Shown: positions 44,809-53,008 of the stretch, one piece after another
How positions within the stretch are numbered: the stretch's first letter is position 1
Layout of the letters: each line of letters begins with the position of its first letter
Assembly (NCBI RefSeq): GCF_900115185.1
Contig: NZ_FOVN01000003.1
Location: 24,511 to 88,510, forward strand
DNA from: Algorimicrobium echini
GTDB taxonomy: Bacteria > Bacteroidota > Bacteroidia > Flavobacteriales > Flavobacteriaceae
DNA length: 64,000 nt
Direction: 5' to 3'
Made by a program: the position numbers and the translations under genes
Notes under the pieces: generated by a model
Databases searched by the model: none
What the model was told of the DNA's origin: nothing
Seen by the model: the letters and a program-made list of their open reading frames with translations, nothing else

Positions 44809-46098
44809 ATGAGAAAATTAGCTCACATATTTATATTCGTTTTTAGTCTAGCAACTTTTGGGCAGTCTAAAAAAACGGATAGTATATCGACATATAAAAA
44901 GCGTGTTTTAGAAACAGCTGAAGTCGATTTTTTAATGAGTTACTATACCCAAGATGGTAATAATGCTGCCGTGTCTGGAGGAATTGGTACCGAAGAATTA
45001 ACAGATATTACGCCAACATTTGTAATTGCAATCCCTCTAAATAGCGACGATGTTTTAACGGTTGACGCTGGAATTTCAGCATATTCTTCAGCTTCTTCAA
45101 GCAATATTAACCCTTTTGATTCTTCAAATCCTGCTAGTCCATATTCGGATTCTTCAGGTGCTTCGGCTTCAGATGTATGGGTTAACGGTAATTTTAGTTA
45201 TGCACACAGTTCGGATGACCGAAACAATATTGTTGAAGGGCATATAAGTGTGGCATCTGAATATGATTATTTTTCAATTGGTTTTGGAGGAAGTTATACA
45301 CATTTGTTTAATGAAAAAAATACGGAATTAACCATTAAAGCAAATGTGTTTTTAGATACTTGGAATCCGCAGTACCCTATTGAATTACGACCTGATTTTT
45401 CAAACACAAATATTATAGGTTCAGGTATATATGATCCTTTTAAATATGAAGCGTTTACAGATGAGTCTCGAAATTCATACAGTATATCCTTTATTTTTTC
45501 ACAAATTCTGTCTAAAAACTTTCAGGCGTCCGTTTTTATAGATCTTGTTCAGCAAAATGGATTATTATCTACACCACATCAGCGAGTTTATTTTCAAGAT
45601 CAACCTGATTTTTTTATTGACGATTTTCATTTAGCGGATGACGTCGAACGCTTACCAGATACACGCTTTAAAATGCCAATAGGAGCGCGTTTTAATTATT
45701 TTTTAAATGAACGCTTAACGATTAGAACTTATTACCGCTATTATTATGATGATTGGGGGGTGAATTCGCATACAGCAAGTATAGAATTACCTTTCAAGAT
45801 ATCAGAAAAGTTTACCGTGTATCCACTTTATCGTTATTATACACAAACAGCAGCCGATTATTTTGCTCCATACAACGCACATTTGTCAACGGAAACGTTT
45901 TATACCTCTGATTATGATTTGTCTGAATTCAATAGTAATCAGTATGGTTTTGGTTTTAGTTATACGGATATTTTTGCTTCCGCTCATATCTGGAAACTGG
46001 GTTTAAAAAGTATAGATTTTCGCTATGGATATTATGATAGGAGTAATGGACTCTATGCTCATATAGCTTCGGTAGGATTTAAGTTTTTGTTAGATTAA
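44809..46098 (+). CDS. DUF3570 outer-membrane beta-barrel protein
   Basis: The 429-residue protein has a signal peptide (about 1-19) and a long beta-barrel typical of DUF3570, with repeated aromatic strands such as FTVYPLYRYYTQTAADYFAPY and LKSIDFRYGYYDRSNGLYAHIASVGFKFLLD at the C-terminus. ATG 44809 is chosen; the frame open from 44725 crosses the DUF4266 gene and has no signal peptide at its start. A serine-rich loop (about 93-120) contains DSSGAS, similar to an ApbE flavinylation site. It always seems to travel with DUF4266 and ApbE, and would form the outer-membrane part of that system. Exact role unknown. Confidence 0.86.
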   Translation: MRKLAHIFIFVFSLATFGQSKKTDSISTYKKRVLETAEVDFLMSYYTQDGNNAAVSGGIGTEELTDITPTFVIAIPLNSDDVLTVDAGISAYSSASSSNINPFDSSNPASPYSDSSGASASDVWVNGNFSYAHSSDDRNNIVEGHISVASEYDYFSIGFGGSYTHLFNEKNTELTIKANVFLDTWNPQYPIELRPDFSNTNIIGSGIYDPFKYEAFTDESRNSYSISFIFSQILSKNFQASVFIDLVQQNGLLSTPHQRVYFQDQPDFFIDDFHLADDVERLPDTRFKMPIGARFNYFLNERLTIRTYYRYYYDDWGVNSHTASIELPFKISEKFTVYPLYRYYTQTAADYFAPYNAHLSTETFYTSDYDLSEFNSNQYGFGFSYTDIFASAHIWKLGLKSIDFRYGYYDRSNGLYAHIASVGFKFLLD

Positions 46099-46343
46099 AT
46101 TATCTACAAGTTGAGGTTTTTGTTCTGTAATTCTAGTTGGATTTTATTTATTAATAAATAATGTTTTGACATAATCAAATGAAACCCAGCCCATATGTTT
46201 TATTCTATTTAAATAGATTTTTATTTTTTAAGACATACAGAAAAAGGGGTGTTAGTAAGCTGTATATCAAATCTTATTTCTTGAAACTGAAATCTAAAAA
46301 ATAATTTAACGCCAACTTAAAACTAATTTCTTTATTTAAATTG

Positions 46344-46351
46344 TATATTTG
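46344..46351 (+). promoter_or_regulatory. Putative -7 box of guaB
   Basis: TATATTTG matches TAnnTTTG and lies 26 bases before the ATG at 46378. No clear -33 element is visible. The 279-base gap before guaB (46099-46377) holds nothing else I can identify. Confidence 0.5.
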
Positions 46352-46377
46352 CACGCAATTATAACTGTAATTGCATC

Positions 46378-47850
46378 ATGATAGCACACACCAACAAAAT
46401 TTTAGGAGAAGGATTAACGTACGACGACGTTTTATTAGTTCCTGCATTTTCTGAAGTTTTACCTCGCGAAGTTAGCATTCAATCCAAATTTTCAAGAAAT
46501 ATTACTTTAAATGTTCCTATTGTATCGGCCGCTATGGATACGGTAACTGAAAGTAAAATGGCTATTGCTATGGCTCAAGAAGGGGGTATTGGAGTCTTGC
46601 ACAAAAATATGACCATTGAGGCGCAAGCATTTAAAGTTCGAAAAGTAAAACGTGCCGAGAGTGGTATGATTATCGATCCAGTAACATTACCTTTAACTGC
46701 TATCGTGCGTGATGCCAAACAGAACATGGCAGAATATAGTATTGGCGGAATTCCAATAGTGGATGACCATGGTGTGTTGAAAGGAATTGTTACCAATAGA
46801 GATTTACGATTTGAAAAAGAAGATGATAGACCAATTATAGAAGTCATGACTTCTGAAAATTTGGTCACTGCCGGAAAAGGCACCTCATTGCAAGATGCAG
46901 AAGGTATTCTACAAGAAAATAAAATTGAAAAATTACCGGTTGTTGATGAAAACAATAAACTGATTGGTTTAATTACATTTCGCGATATTACAAAACTCAC
47001 ACAAAAGCCGAATGCCAATAAAGATTCATTTGGACGATTGCGCGTAGCAGCCGCAATTGGTGTTACTGGAGATGCTCTAGAACGAGCTGAAGCATTGGTT
47101 GAGGCTGGTGTAGATGCGATTATTATTGATACAGCTCATGGACACACTAAAGGCGTTGTGACTATTTTAAAGGAAGTAAAAGCTAAATTTCCGCAGTTAG
47201 ATGTAGTTGTTGGAAACATAGCCACAGCTGAAGCAGCCAAATATTTAGTAGAAGCAGGTGCAGATGCCGTAAAAGTAGGTATAGGACCAGGTTCCATTTG
47301 TACAACACGTGTGGTAGCAGGTGTTGGGTTTCCGCAGTTTTCAGCCGTACTAGAGGTAGCAGCAGCCATAAAAGGTTCCGGTGTTCCCGTTATTGCAGAT
47401 GGCGGTATTCGGTATACAGGTGATATTCCTAAAGCGCTTGCAGCTGGAGCTGATTCAGTTATGTTAGGCTCCCTTTTAGCAGGAACGAAAGAATCGCCAG
47501 GTGAAACCATTATTTACGAAGGTCGAAAGTTTAAATCTTATCGTGGCATGGGTTCTGTTGAAGCCATGAAACAAGGTAGTAAGGACCGTTACTTCCAAGA
47601 TGTGGAAGACGATATTAAAAAGTTAGTACCAGAAGGTATAGTAGGCCGTGTACCTTATAAAGGGGAATTGAATGAAAGTATTCATCAATTTGTTGGTGGT
47701 TTACGTGCAGGCATGGGATATTGTGGTGCTAAAGATGTAGAAACCTTAAAGGAAACAGGACGTTTTGTGAAAATTACGGCTTCTGGGATTAATGAAAGTC
47801 ATCCACATGATGTTACTATTACAAAAGAATCGCCTAATTACTCGCGATAA
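46378..47850 (+). CDS. guaB: Inosine-5'-monophosphate dehydrogenase
   Basis: A 490-residue enzyme that oxidises IMP to XMP, the committed step of GMP synthesis. Motifs in order are [34 protein letters not shown], two CBS domains (about 95-205), DTAHGH, and the catalytic loop [11 protein letters not shown] with the active-site cysteine. These are followed by [27 protein letters not shown] and the flap [10 protein letters not shown]. Length and motifs are standard. It has its own promoter and abuts two small converging minus-strand genes. Confidence 0.96.
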   Translation: MIAHTNKILGEGLTYDDVLLVPAFSEVLPREVSIQSKFSRNITLNVPIVSAAMDTVTESKMAIAMAQEGGIGVLHKNMTIEAQAFKVRKVKRAESGMIIDPVTLPLTAIVRDAKQNMAEYSIGGIPIVDDHGVLKGIVTNRDLRFEKEDDRPIIEVMTSENLVTAGKGTSLQDAEGILQENKIEKLPVVDENNKLIGLITFRDITKLTQKPNANKDSFGRLRVAAAIGVTGDALERAEALVEAGVDAIIIDTAHGHTKGVVTILKEVKAKFPQLDVVVGNIATAEAAKYLVEAGADAVKVGIGPGSICTTRVVAGVGFPQFSAVLEVAAAIKGSGVPVIADGGIRYTGDIPKALAAGADSVMLGSLLAGTKESPGETIIYEGRKFKSYRGMGSVEAMKQGSKDRYFQDVEDDIKKLVPEGIVGRVPYKGELNESIHQFVGGLRAGMGYCGAKDVETLKETGRFVKITASGINESHPHDVTITKESPNYSR

Positions 47851-48168
47851 CTAATCGTTTTCAGAATCCTTTTTATACGCCTTGGAATTTGCCTTTATCA
47901 AGAGAAAAGGCACACCCAATAAAGTAGCAATTAAAATGCCATAAGCACCTATTTGTTCATTGTCTAACCATTTGGAAAGTGCATAGCCTATAAGTATAAT
48001 GGCAGCCATGCTATACATGACTATGGCAAACAAGCGTGCTATTTTTTCAATATTATAAGTTGCTTTTTCGTCATCAGACATGGTGTTGAAGCCTGCAATT
48101 AAGTCGTAGAATTTAAAGTTGTAGACTAATATGGCACATAAAATAAATATAGCAGCTGTTAAAATCAT
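47851..48168 (-). CDS. DUF3784 small membrane protein
   Basis: This 105-residue protein has three predicted membrane spans (about 1-18, 44-62 and 73-90) separated by the segment DLIAGFNTMSDDEKATYNIEKIARLF. GFNTMSDDEKATYN is the DUF3784 signature. Function is unknown. It overlaps the upstream small gene by four bases and ends immediately next to the guaB stop. Confidence 0.78.
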   Translation of the reverse strand: MILTAAIFILCAILVYNFKFYDLIAGFNTMSDDEKATYNIEKIARLFAIVMYSMAAIILIGYALSKWLDNEQIGAYGILIATLLGVPFLLIKANSKAYKKDSEND

Positions 48169-48407
48169 AATGTTTCGGTATAAAGTTGCCCACGGTGGGG
48201 TTTTAAGGCATCACGAATGGGTTTCATTTGGTCTTCTTGAACGACTAAAAAGGCAATAGCATGTAGATCATTCTCGGCTTTAAAACCAGTTATTTCAAGG
48301 TCTAAATTTTCGCGTGTAATGTATTCCTTTAAATGAATTTCATGATGTTCGGCTATCTTCAGAGCGTCGGGTCCTCTAAAATCCCAAATAAGTTTTAATA
48401 GTCGCAT
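48165..48407 (-). CDS. Hypothetical small protein
   Basis: An 80-residue protein without signal peptide or membrane span. It begins MRLLKLIWDFRGPDALKIAEHHEIHLKEY, and the middle has LEITGFKAENDLHAIAFLVVQEDQM. The composition is that of a compact alpha/beta domain with several histidines (HHEIH and others). I do not recognise a family. Four-base overlap with the downstream DUF3784 gene indicates a coupled pair. It is likely a real gene because the coding frame is fully used with no gaps. Confidence 0.65.
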   Translation of the reverse strand: MRLLKLIWDFRGPDALKIAEHHEIHLKEYITRENLDLEITGFKAENDLHAIAFLVVQEDQMKPIRDALKPHRGQLYTETL

Positions 48408-48518
48408 ATTTTAAGTCGCTTAATAGATTCCAAAATTACTTGAATTTGTATGAAAATTTTACTTTTTATATGAAATTTAATATTTTAGTAGTTAGATTTT
48501 TACCATAAAAAACTGAAT

Positions 48519-49169
48519 ATGAAACCAGAGGTAACTACCGATTTTCAACAAGGAAAAGCTCAAATTTTTAAAAATCCATTTTTAGAGCGTTTAACAAAAA
48601 CAGATCCGCTTTCAAATATACTTATTTATGGCGTTGTAAATGTAATTTTGGCGTATATAGCATTGGAAATAATAGAATTAAGTCTTTTTAAATTTATAGG
48701 TTTATTTGTAGTTGGACTATTTTTTTGGACTTTTGCTGAATATATGTTACATCGCTATGTGTTTCATTGGGTAACCGAAGCCCAGTGGTCACAACGATTT
48801 CATTTTATCATGCATGGTGCTCATCACCATTATCCAAAAGATGAGGAGCGTTTACTTATGCCGCCAGTTCCTGGACTTATTTTGGCGACCTTATTATTTG
48901 GCTTTTTTTATTTAATTTTTTGGATTTTAGGTATTACTAATCTTGTTTATGGTTTCTTTCCAGGTTTTTTCGTAGGATATCTTATGTATTCTTTTGTGCA
49001 TCGCGCCACGCATATCATGCGACCTCCAAAACGATTTAAAAAATTATGGCATCATCATAGTTTGCACCATTATCAATATCCTAATAAAGCTTTTGGAGTT
49101 TCCAATACCTTTTGGGATCAGATATTTGGTACCATGCCTCCAAAAGCACAACGGAAAAAGTCACATTAA
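48519..49169 (+). CDS. Fatty acid hydroxylase/sterol desaturase superfamily protein
   Basis: The 216-residue membrane protein has four spans and the histidine clusters that bind a di-iron centre: HRYVFHW (about 84-90), HGAHHHYPKDEERLLMPP (about 105-122), HRATH (about 164-168) and HHHSLHHYQYP (about 182-192). The spacing resembles fungal and animal fatty acid 2-hydroxylase (Scs7 type), which would hydroxylate membrane fatty acids, as in sphingolipid or hydroxy-fatty-acid synthesis of Bacteroidota. No cytochrome b5 domain is present. It ends in a four-base overlap with the converging M48 protease. Confidence 0.83.
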   Translation: MKPEVTTDFQQGKAQIFKNPFLERLTKTDPLSNILIYGVVNVILAYIALEIIELSLFKFIGLFVVGLFFWTFAEYMLHRYVFHWVTEAQWSQRFHFIMHGAHHHYPKDEERLLMPPVPGLILATLLFGFFYLIFWILGITNLVYGFFPGFFVGYLMYSFVHRATHIMRPPKRFKKLWHHHSLHHYQYPNKAFGVSNTFWDQIFGTMPPKAQRKKSH

Positions 49170-50398
49170 GTTTTTAAGTTCTTAATACGTTGCAATAAGG
49201 TTGGATGTGAATAATGCACAAATACGTAGGCTTTATGTGGTGTTAAATTGCTTAAACTATTTTTTGATAATTTTTTAAGCGACGTAATCAAAGGTTCTGA
49301 AGCATAGGTGTTTTTAGCATAGTTATCAGCTTGGTATTCAAACTTTCTGGAAAACCAATTCATAACTAACCCTGTGATTTCTGAAATTGGACTGTATAGT
49401 AATCCGAAGGCAATTAAACCGACATGAAAACTTGGTGTTTCTACACCTAGCGCATTTGATAGCAGCGGATTTGAGATAAAAACAGATAAAATATACAGCG
49501 TTAATCCAGTTAATAAAACCGAAGTTACCAAGTTGAAAATAATATGCTTCTTTTTATAATGACCAACTTCATGCGCCAACACTGCCACAATTTCTTCATC
49601 TTCTAAATCGGTAATCAAGGTATCGTATAATGTTACGCGTTTTTCGCTACCAAAACCTGAAAAATAAGCATTGGCTTTAGTGCTTCGTTTGGAACCATCA
49701 ATGACAAAAATTTTATCCAGCGTAAAACCAACGGTTTCTGCATAGGCGGAAATTTTATCACGAAGTTTACCATCTTCCAAAGGCGTTTGCTTATTGAAAA
49801 GTGGTACTATTAATCGCGCATAAAACATATTCATGAAAATGGTGAAAAATGTAACCAATCCCCAAGCATATAACCAAAATAGGCTACCTGTAGCTTGATA
49901 AAACCAAATAATTAGTGCTAAAATACCACCTCCTAAAATAGCCATCATAAGCCATCCTTTAAGTTTATCTAGAAAAAAAGTGGCTTTAGTCGTTTTGTTA
50001 AATCCAAACTTTTCTTCAATAACAAAAGTTTTATAGTAGGAAAAAGGTGTGGTTAAAATATCGCTTCCAATCATAATCATTCCAAAGAAAATCAAGGCAA
50101 TTAAAATTGGACTTTCGGAATAACTTCTTGCTATGGTATCAATAAACTCAAAACCATCTAATACTAAAAAGGCAACTGTTAACACCATTGAAAAACTGGA
50201 TGTTATAAGACCAAATTTATAATTGGTTTTTTTATATGCTTGCGATTTTTCATAATCCTCCGCATTATATACGTCACTTACTTCATTAGGAATAGGATTG
50301 TTAAACTGTTTGGCATTTAAAGCATCGAGGATTTTATCAACAAGAAAATCGACTATGATGATGGCGATTATGATGTAGAATAGGGTGGTTGAGGTCAT
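49166..50398 (-). CDS. M48 family membrane zinc metallopeptidase (Ste24-type)
   Basis: The 410-residue membrane protease has about seven spans and the zinc motif HEVGH (276-280) in VLAHEVGHYKKKHI. A third ligand lies in a later EYQADNYAK segment (about 353). The N-terminal membrane region and the segment SKRSTKANAYFSGFG fit the CAAX protease/Ste24 form of M48. In bacteria it is thought to process membrane or misfolded proteins; prenylation is not expected here. It stands alone on the minus strand, between the hydroxylase and the four-helix-bundle gene. Confidence 0.9.
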   Translation of the reverse strand: MTSTTLFYIIIAIIIVDFLVDKILDALNAKQFNNPIPNEVSDVYNAEDYEKSQAYKKTNYKFGLITSSFSMVLTVAFLVLDGFEFIDTIARSYSESPILIALIFFGMIMIGSDILTTPFSYYKTFVIEEKFGFNKTTKATFFLDKLKGWLMMAILGGGILALIIWFYQATGSLFWLYAWGLVTFFTIFMNMFYARLIVPLFNKQTPLEDGKLRDKISAYAETVGFTLDKIFVIDGSKRSTKANAYFSGFGSEKRVTLYDTLITDLEDEEIVAVLAHEVGHYKKKHIIFNLVTSVLLTGLTLYILSVFISNPLLSNALGVETPSFHVGLIAFGLLYSPISEITGLVMNWFSRKFEYQADNYAKNTYASEPLITSLKKLSKNSLSNLTPHKAYVFVHYSHPTLLQRIKNLKT

Positions 50399-50415
50399 AA
50401 AAATTAATGATTAAC

Positions 50416-50821
50416 AATGAGTAATTAATGATGAATTAATTTTTCTTTGGAGGATTTAATTATCTTAAATATTTTTTTTAAAACACTTGAAAGTTCATTT
50501 TCAAGAGCGTTAAATTTTTCAGTAGTAATATATTTGGAATCCTTTAAAAGTCTTAACCAATAATGTGTTTCTCTAGCTTCCTTATATGAAATGGACATTT
50601 TAGCTCTAAAATCTCGTTTAGAAATACCTCCAATGGCTCCTTCAACATTTGCGCCAATGGATGTTCCTGATTTTAAAATTTGTCTCGATAGCACATACTC
50701 CTTATTTTCGACTAACTTTTTACTTAAAAACACTATAGATAGCGCAAAGTTATAGGACTTGATTGCTATGATATTATCTTTCATAAGGTAATTATTAATC
50801 GCTAATTGTTAATTACTCATT
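50416..50821. repeat. Inverted repeat pair bracketing the four-helix-bundle gene
   Basis: AATGAGTAATTAA (50416-50428) recurs inverted as TTAATTACTCATT (50809-50821). The left copy covers the stop codon of the four-helix-bundle gene; the right copy covers the last codons and stop of the RNA methyltransferase gene. Flanking bases are also rich in TAATGATTAA-like words. This is compatible with element ends. Confidence 0.5.
50425..50784 (-). CDS. Four-helix-bundle protein (23S rRNA intervening-sequence / S23 family)
   Basis: A 119-residue protein with the four-helix-bundle family signature. It has FALSIVFLSKKL in the first helix, LSRQILKSGTSIGANVEGAIGGISKRDFRAKMSISYKEARETHYWLRLL in the middle, and a helical C-terminus. 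SGTSIGANVEGA is diagnostic. Relatives are encoded inside 23S rRNA intervening sequences of Leptospira and elsewhere, as stand-alone genes in Bacteroidota, and as the Avd protein of diversity-generating retroelements. No reverse transcriptase or rRNA is nearby. It lies between inverted repeats of 13 bases. Confidence 0.85.
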   Translation of the reverse strand: MKDNIIAIKSYNFALSIVFLSKKLVENKEYVLSRQILKSGTSIGANVEGAIGGISKRDFRAKMSISYKEARETHYWLRLLKDSKYITTEKFNALENELSSVLKKIFKIIKSSKEKLIHH

Positions 50822-51609
50822 AACCTCTGGCGAACCGCTTCAAAAATAAGAATTCCTGCGGCAACAGAGACGTTCATAGAATCTATTTCACCTCGCATGG
50901 GAATAATAATATTTTGCGTAGCCGCATCGCGCCATTCTTGACTTAATCCTGTGGCTTCTGTACCAACAATCAAGGCCGTTGATTTGGTGTAATCTTGCGT
51001 ATGATAATCTACAGATGCTTGCAAAGCTGCACAGTAAATATGAATCTGCTTTTCTTTTAAAAATGTAATGATATCTTCTGTTGAACCCATTGCAATTTGG
51101 TTGGTAAATACACAACCAACACTAGAGCGAATAATATTTGGATTGTACAAATCCGTTTTTGGGTTGGCAATAATTACAAGATCCACGTTTGCGGCATCAG
51201 CAGTTCGTAATATAGCACCAATGTTTCCCGGTTTTTCAGGTGCTTCTGCAATTAGGATTAATGGGTTTTCGGAATGTAATACAACCGATTCTAAAGCATG
51301 CTCTTTATGTTTGGCAACGGCCAAAACACCTTCAGTTGTATCGCGATGTGCTAATTTTTGATACACGTCCTTGGATACTTCAATGCAATTTATAGAGCCA
51401 TCAGCAAACTGATTTATCTGGGCTTCTGAGAACAATTCTGGATAAAATATAATAGTGTCTAAATTATAGCCACCTTTTAGGGCTAAACCAATTTCCCGAG
51501 CCCCTTCAATTAAAAATAATCCAGACTTTTTTCGCGCTCTAGATTTCTCTTTTAAAAGCACCAATTCTTTTATGTAAGAATTTTGTGTGCTGCTTATTTT
51601 TTTTATCAT
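50809..51609 (-). CDS. TrmH/SpoU-family RNA methyltransferase
   Basis: The 266-residue protein methylates a ribose 2'-OH in rRNA or tRNA. The N-terminal substrate-binding domain (about 1-90) begins KKISSTQNSYIKELVLLKEKSRARKKSGLFLIEGAREI. The SPOUT knot (about 105-260) has LILIAEAPEKPGNIGAILRTADAANVD, then SSVGCVFTNQIA, ALIVGTEATGLSQEW and IPMRGEIDSMNVSVAAGILIFEA. The N-G-A...R-T-A and S-L/M-N-V-S motifs are diagnostic. The exact RNA site is unknown. It lies on the minus strand and ends inside an inverted repeat. Confidence 0.92.
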   Translation of the reverse strand: MIKKISSTQNSYIKELVLLKEKSRARKKSGLFLIEGAREIGLALKGGYNLDTIIFYPELFSEAQINQFADGSINCIEVSKDVYQKLAHRDTTEGVLAVAKHKEHALESVVLHSENPLILIAEAPEKPGNIGAILRTADAANVDLVIIANPKTDLYNPNIIRSSVGCVFTNQIAMGSTEDIITFLKEKQIHIYCAALQASVDYHTQDYTKSTALIVGTEATGLSQEWRDAATQNIIIPMRGEIDSMNVSVAAGILIFEAVRQRLMSN

Positions 51610-51645
51610 ACTGGTAAAAATAATATTTTACGAACTTGAATATAG

Positions 51646-51676
51646 AAAAAACGAGTCTTTTGAAGACTCGTTTTTA
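51646..51676 (-). terminator. Terminator of the amidohydrolase operon
   Basis: AACGAGTCTT pairs with AAGACTCGTT around a TTG loop, with A5 and T5 flanks that make it work in both directions. It lies just downstream of the 431-residue amidohydrolase gene on the minus strand. Confidence 0.85.
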
Positions 51677-51693
51677 TTTCCAGTAATAACGGG

Positions 51694-52989
51694 TTACTGA
51701 TTCTTATACTTTTCAGAATAACGTTTCCATAATTCTGTTTGGTGACTTTCTAAACTTATTTCACGACCTTGAATAAAGGCGTGTGTCAATATATTGGTTT
51801 GCATATCCAAAGCATCACCTTCACTAATAAAAAGTGTGGCGTCTTTTCCTGCTTCTAATGTACCAACAAAGGCATCAATACCTAAAATTTTAGCGTTGTT
51901 AGATGTGATTAATTTTAGAGCTTCTTCTTTATCCATCCCGTACGCTGCGCAAGTTCCTGCGTAGAACGGTAAATTACGTGTTTGGAAGTTTTCCGCATTT
52001 CCAACTTGAATGCCTACAAGAACATCTGCGTCATATAAAAGTTTTCCTAATTTAAATGGCATATCGTAGTCTTGATCATCACTGGCTGGTAATGTATGTG
52101 GTGTATTAATTAAAACAGGTATGCTGTATTGTTTTAATAAGTCGGTTACTTTATGTGCTTCTGCACCACCTACAATTACCAATTGATCAATTTTATTATC
52201 TTTTGCGAAATGAATAGCATCTGTAATTCCTTTTTCATCATTGACATGGATAAACAGTTTTTGCTTGCCATTGTATAAACCTTGCATCGCTTCAAAGGGT
52301 AGGTTTTTAGGAGTTTTATCGCCTTTTAAATAGGCTTTACTGTCGTTAATAAAGGTAACAACCTCGTTAATTTGCTCTGCATAATCTTTATTTGGTTTTA
52401 AACCTGCAGGCTCACCCAACCACCATCTACCTCTTGAAAAAGCACTAGGCCAGTTTAAATGAATACCATCATCTGTTTTAATAGCGGCATCTTCCCAGTT
52501 CCAAGCATCTAATTGCACAATGGAGGAGGTTCCTGAAATACGACCACCTTTAGGAGAAACTTGTGCCATTAAAACACCATTTGGTCGCATGGATTCTACT
52601 ACTTTAGATTCCGTATTGTAAGCAATTAAACTACGTACATGTGGAATCATAAAGCCAACTTCATCTTGGTCGTCAGATGCTCTAACAGCATCTACTTCTA
52701 CTAACCCTAAAGCAGAATTAGCAGCAATAAACCCAGGGTACACGTGTTTACCTTTAGCATCAATTACGGTCATGCCTGATGTGTTGGGATTTGTGGTGTT
52801 TACAGAGGTGATTTTTCCATTTTCAAAAACAATCACAGAATTTTCAATAACCTGGCCGTTTCCAATGTGTGCCGTTGCTCCAATAATTGCAATGGGTTTT
52901 GTTTGTTTGGTTCCAGGTGTTTGTTGCGCGAATGAGAAGTTTCCCATGAAAAGCACTATAATGAATATATATATTGTATTATGTTTCAT
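51694..52989 (-). CDS. Secreted amidohydrolase-family protein with degenerate metal site
   Basis: A 431-residue protein with a signal peptide (about 1-21, ending FAQQ) and an amidohydrolase-like beta-sandwich plus TIM-barrel architecture: IIGATAHIGNGQVIENSVIVFENGKITSV and VIDAKGKHVYPGFIAANS. The metal-binding D-x-H-x-H expected after PGFI is replaced: residues 89-93 read A-A-N-S-A. It ends with the usual LGTLEAGKDATLFISEG segment. It may be a non-catalytic partner of the larger neighbour gene, from which it is separated by 19 bases in one operon. Catalysis is unlikely unless an unusual site is used. Confidence 0.8.
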   Translation of the reverse strand: MKHNTIYIFIIVLFMGNFSFAQQTPGTKQTKPIAIIGATAHIGNGQVIENSVIVFENGKITSVNTTNPNTSGMTVIDAKGKHVYPGFIAANSALGLVEVDAVRASDDQDEVGFMIPHVRSLIAYNTESKVVESMRPNGVLMAQVSPKGGRISGTSSIVQLDAWNWEDAAIKTDDGIHLNWPSAFSRGRWWLGEPAGLKPNKDYAEQINEVVTFINDSKAYLKGDKTPKNLPFEAMQGLYNGKQKLFIHVNDEKGITDAIHFAKDNKIDQLVIVGGAEAHKVTDLLKQYSIPVLINTPHTLPASDDQDYDMPFKLGKLLYDADVLVGIQVGNAENFQTRNLPFYAGTCAAYGMDKEEALKLITSNNAKILGIDAFVGTLEAGKDATLFISEGDALDMQTNILTHAFIQGREISLESHQTELWKRYSEKYKNQ

Positions 52990-53008
52990 CTTATTTTCTT
53001 TTTAGTTA

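Noticed and set aside
50425-50784. Possible Avd protein of a diversity-generating retroelement
   Set aside because: No reverse transcriptase, template repeat or variable repeat anywhere in the window, so the gene is a stand-alone four-helix-bundle protein.
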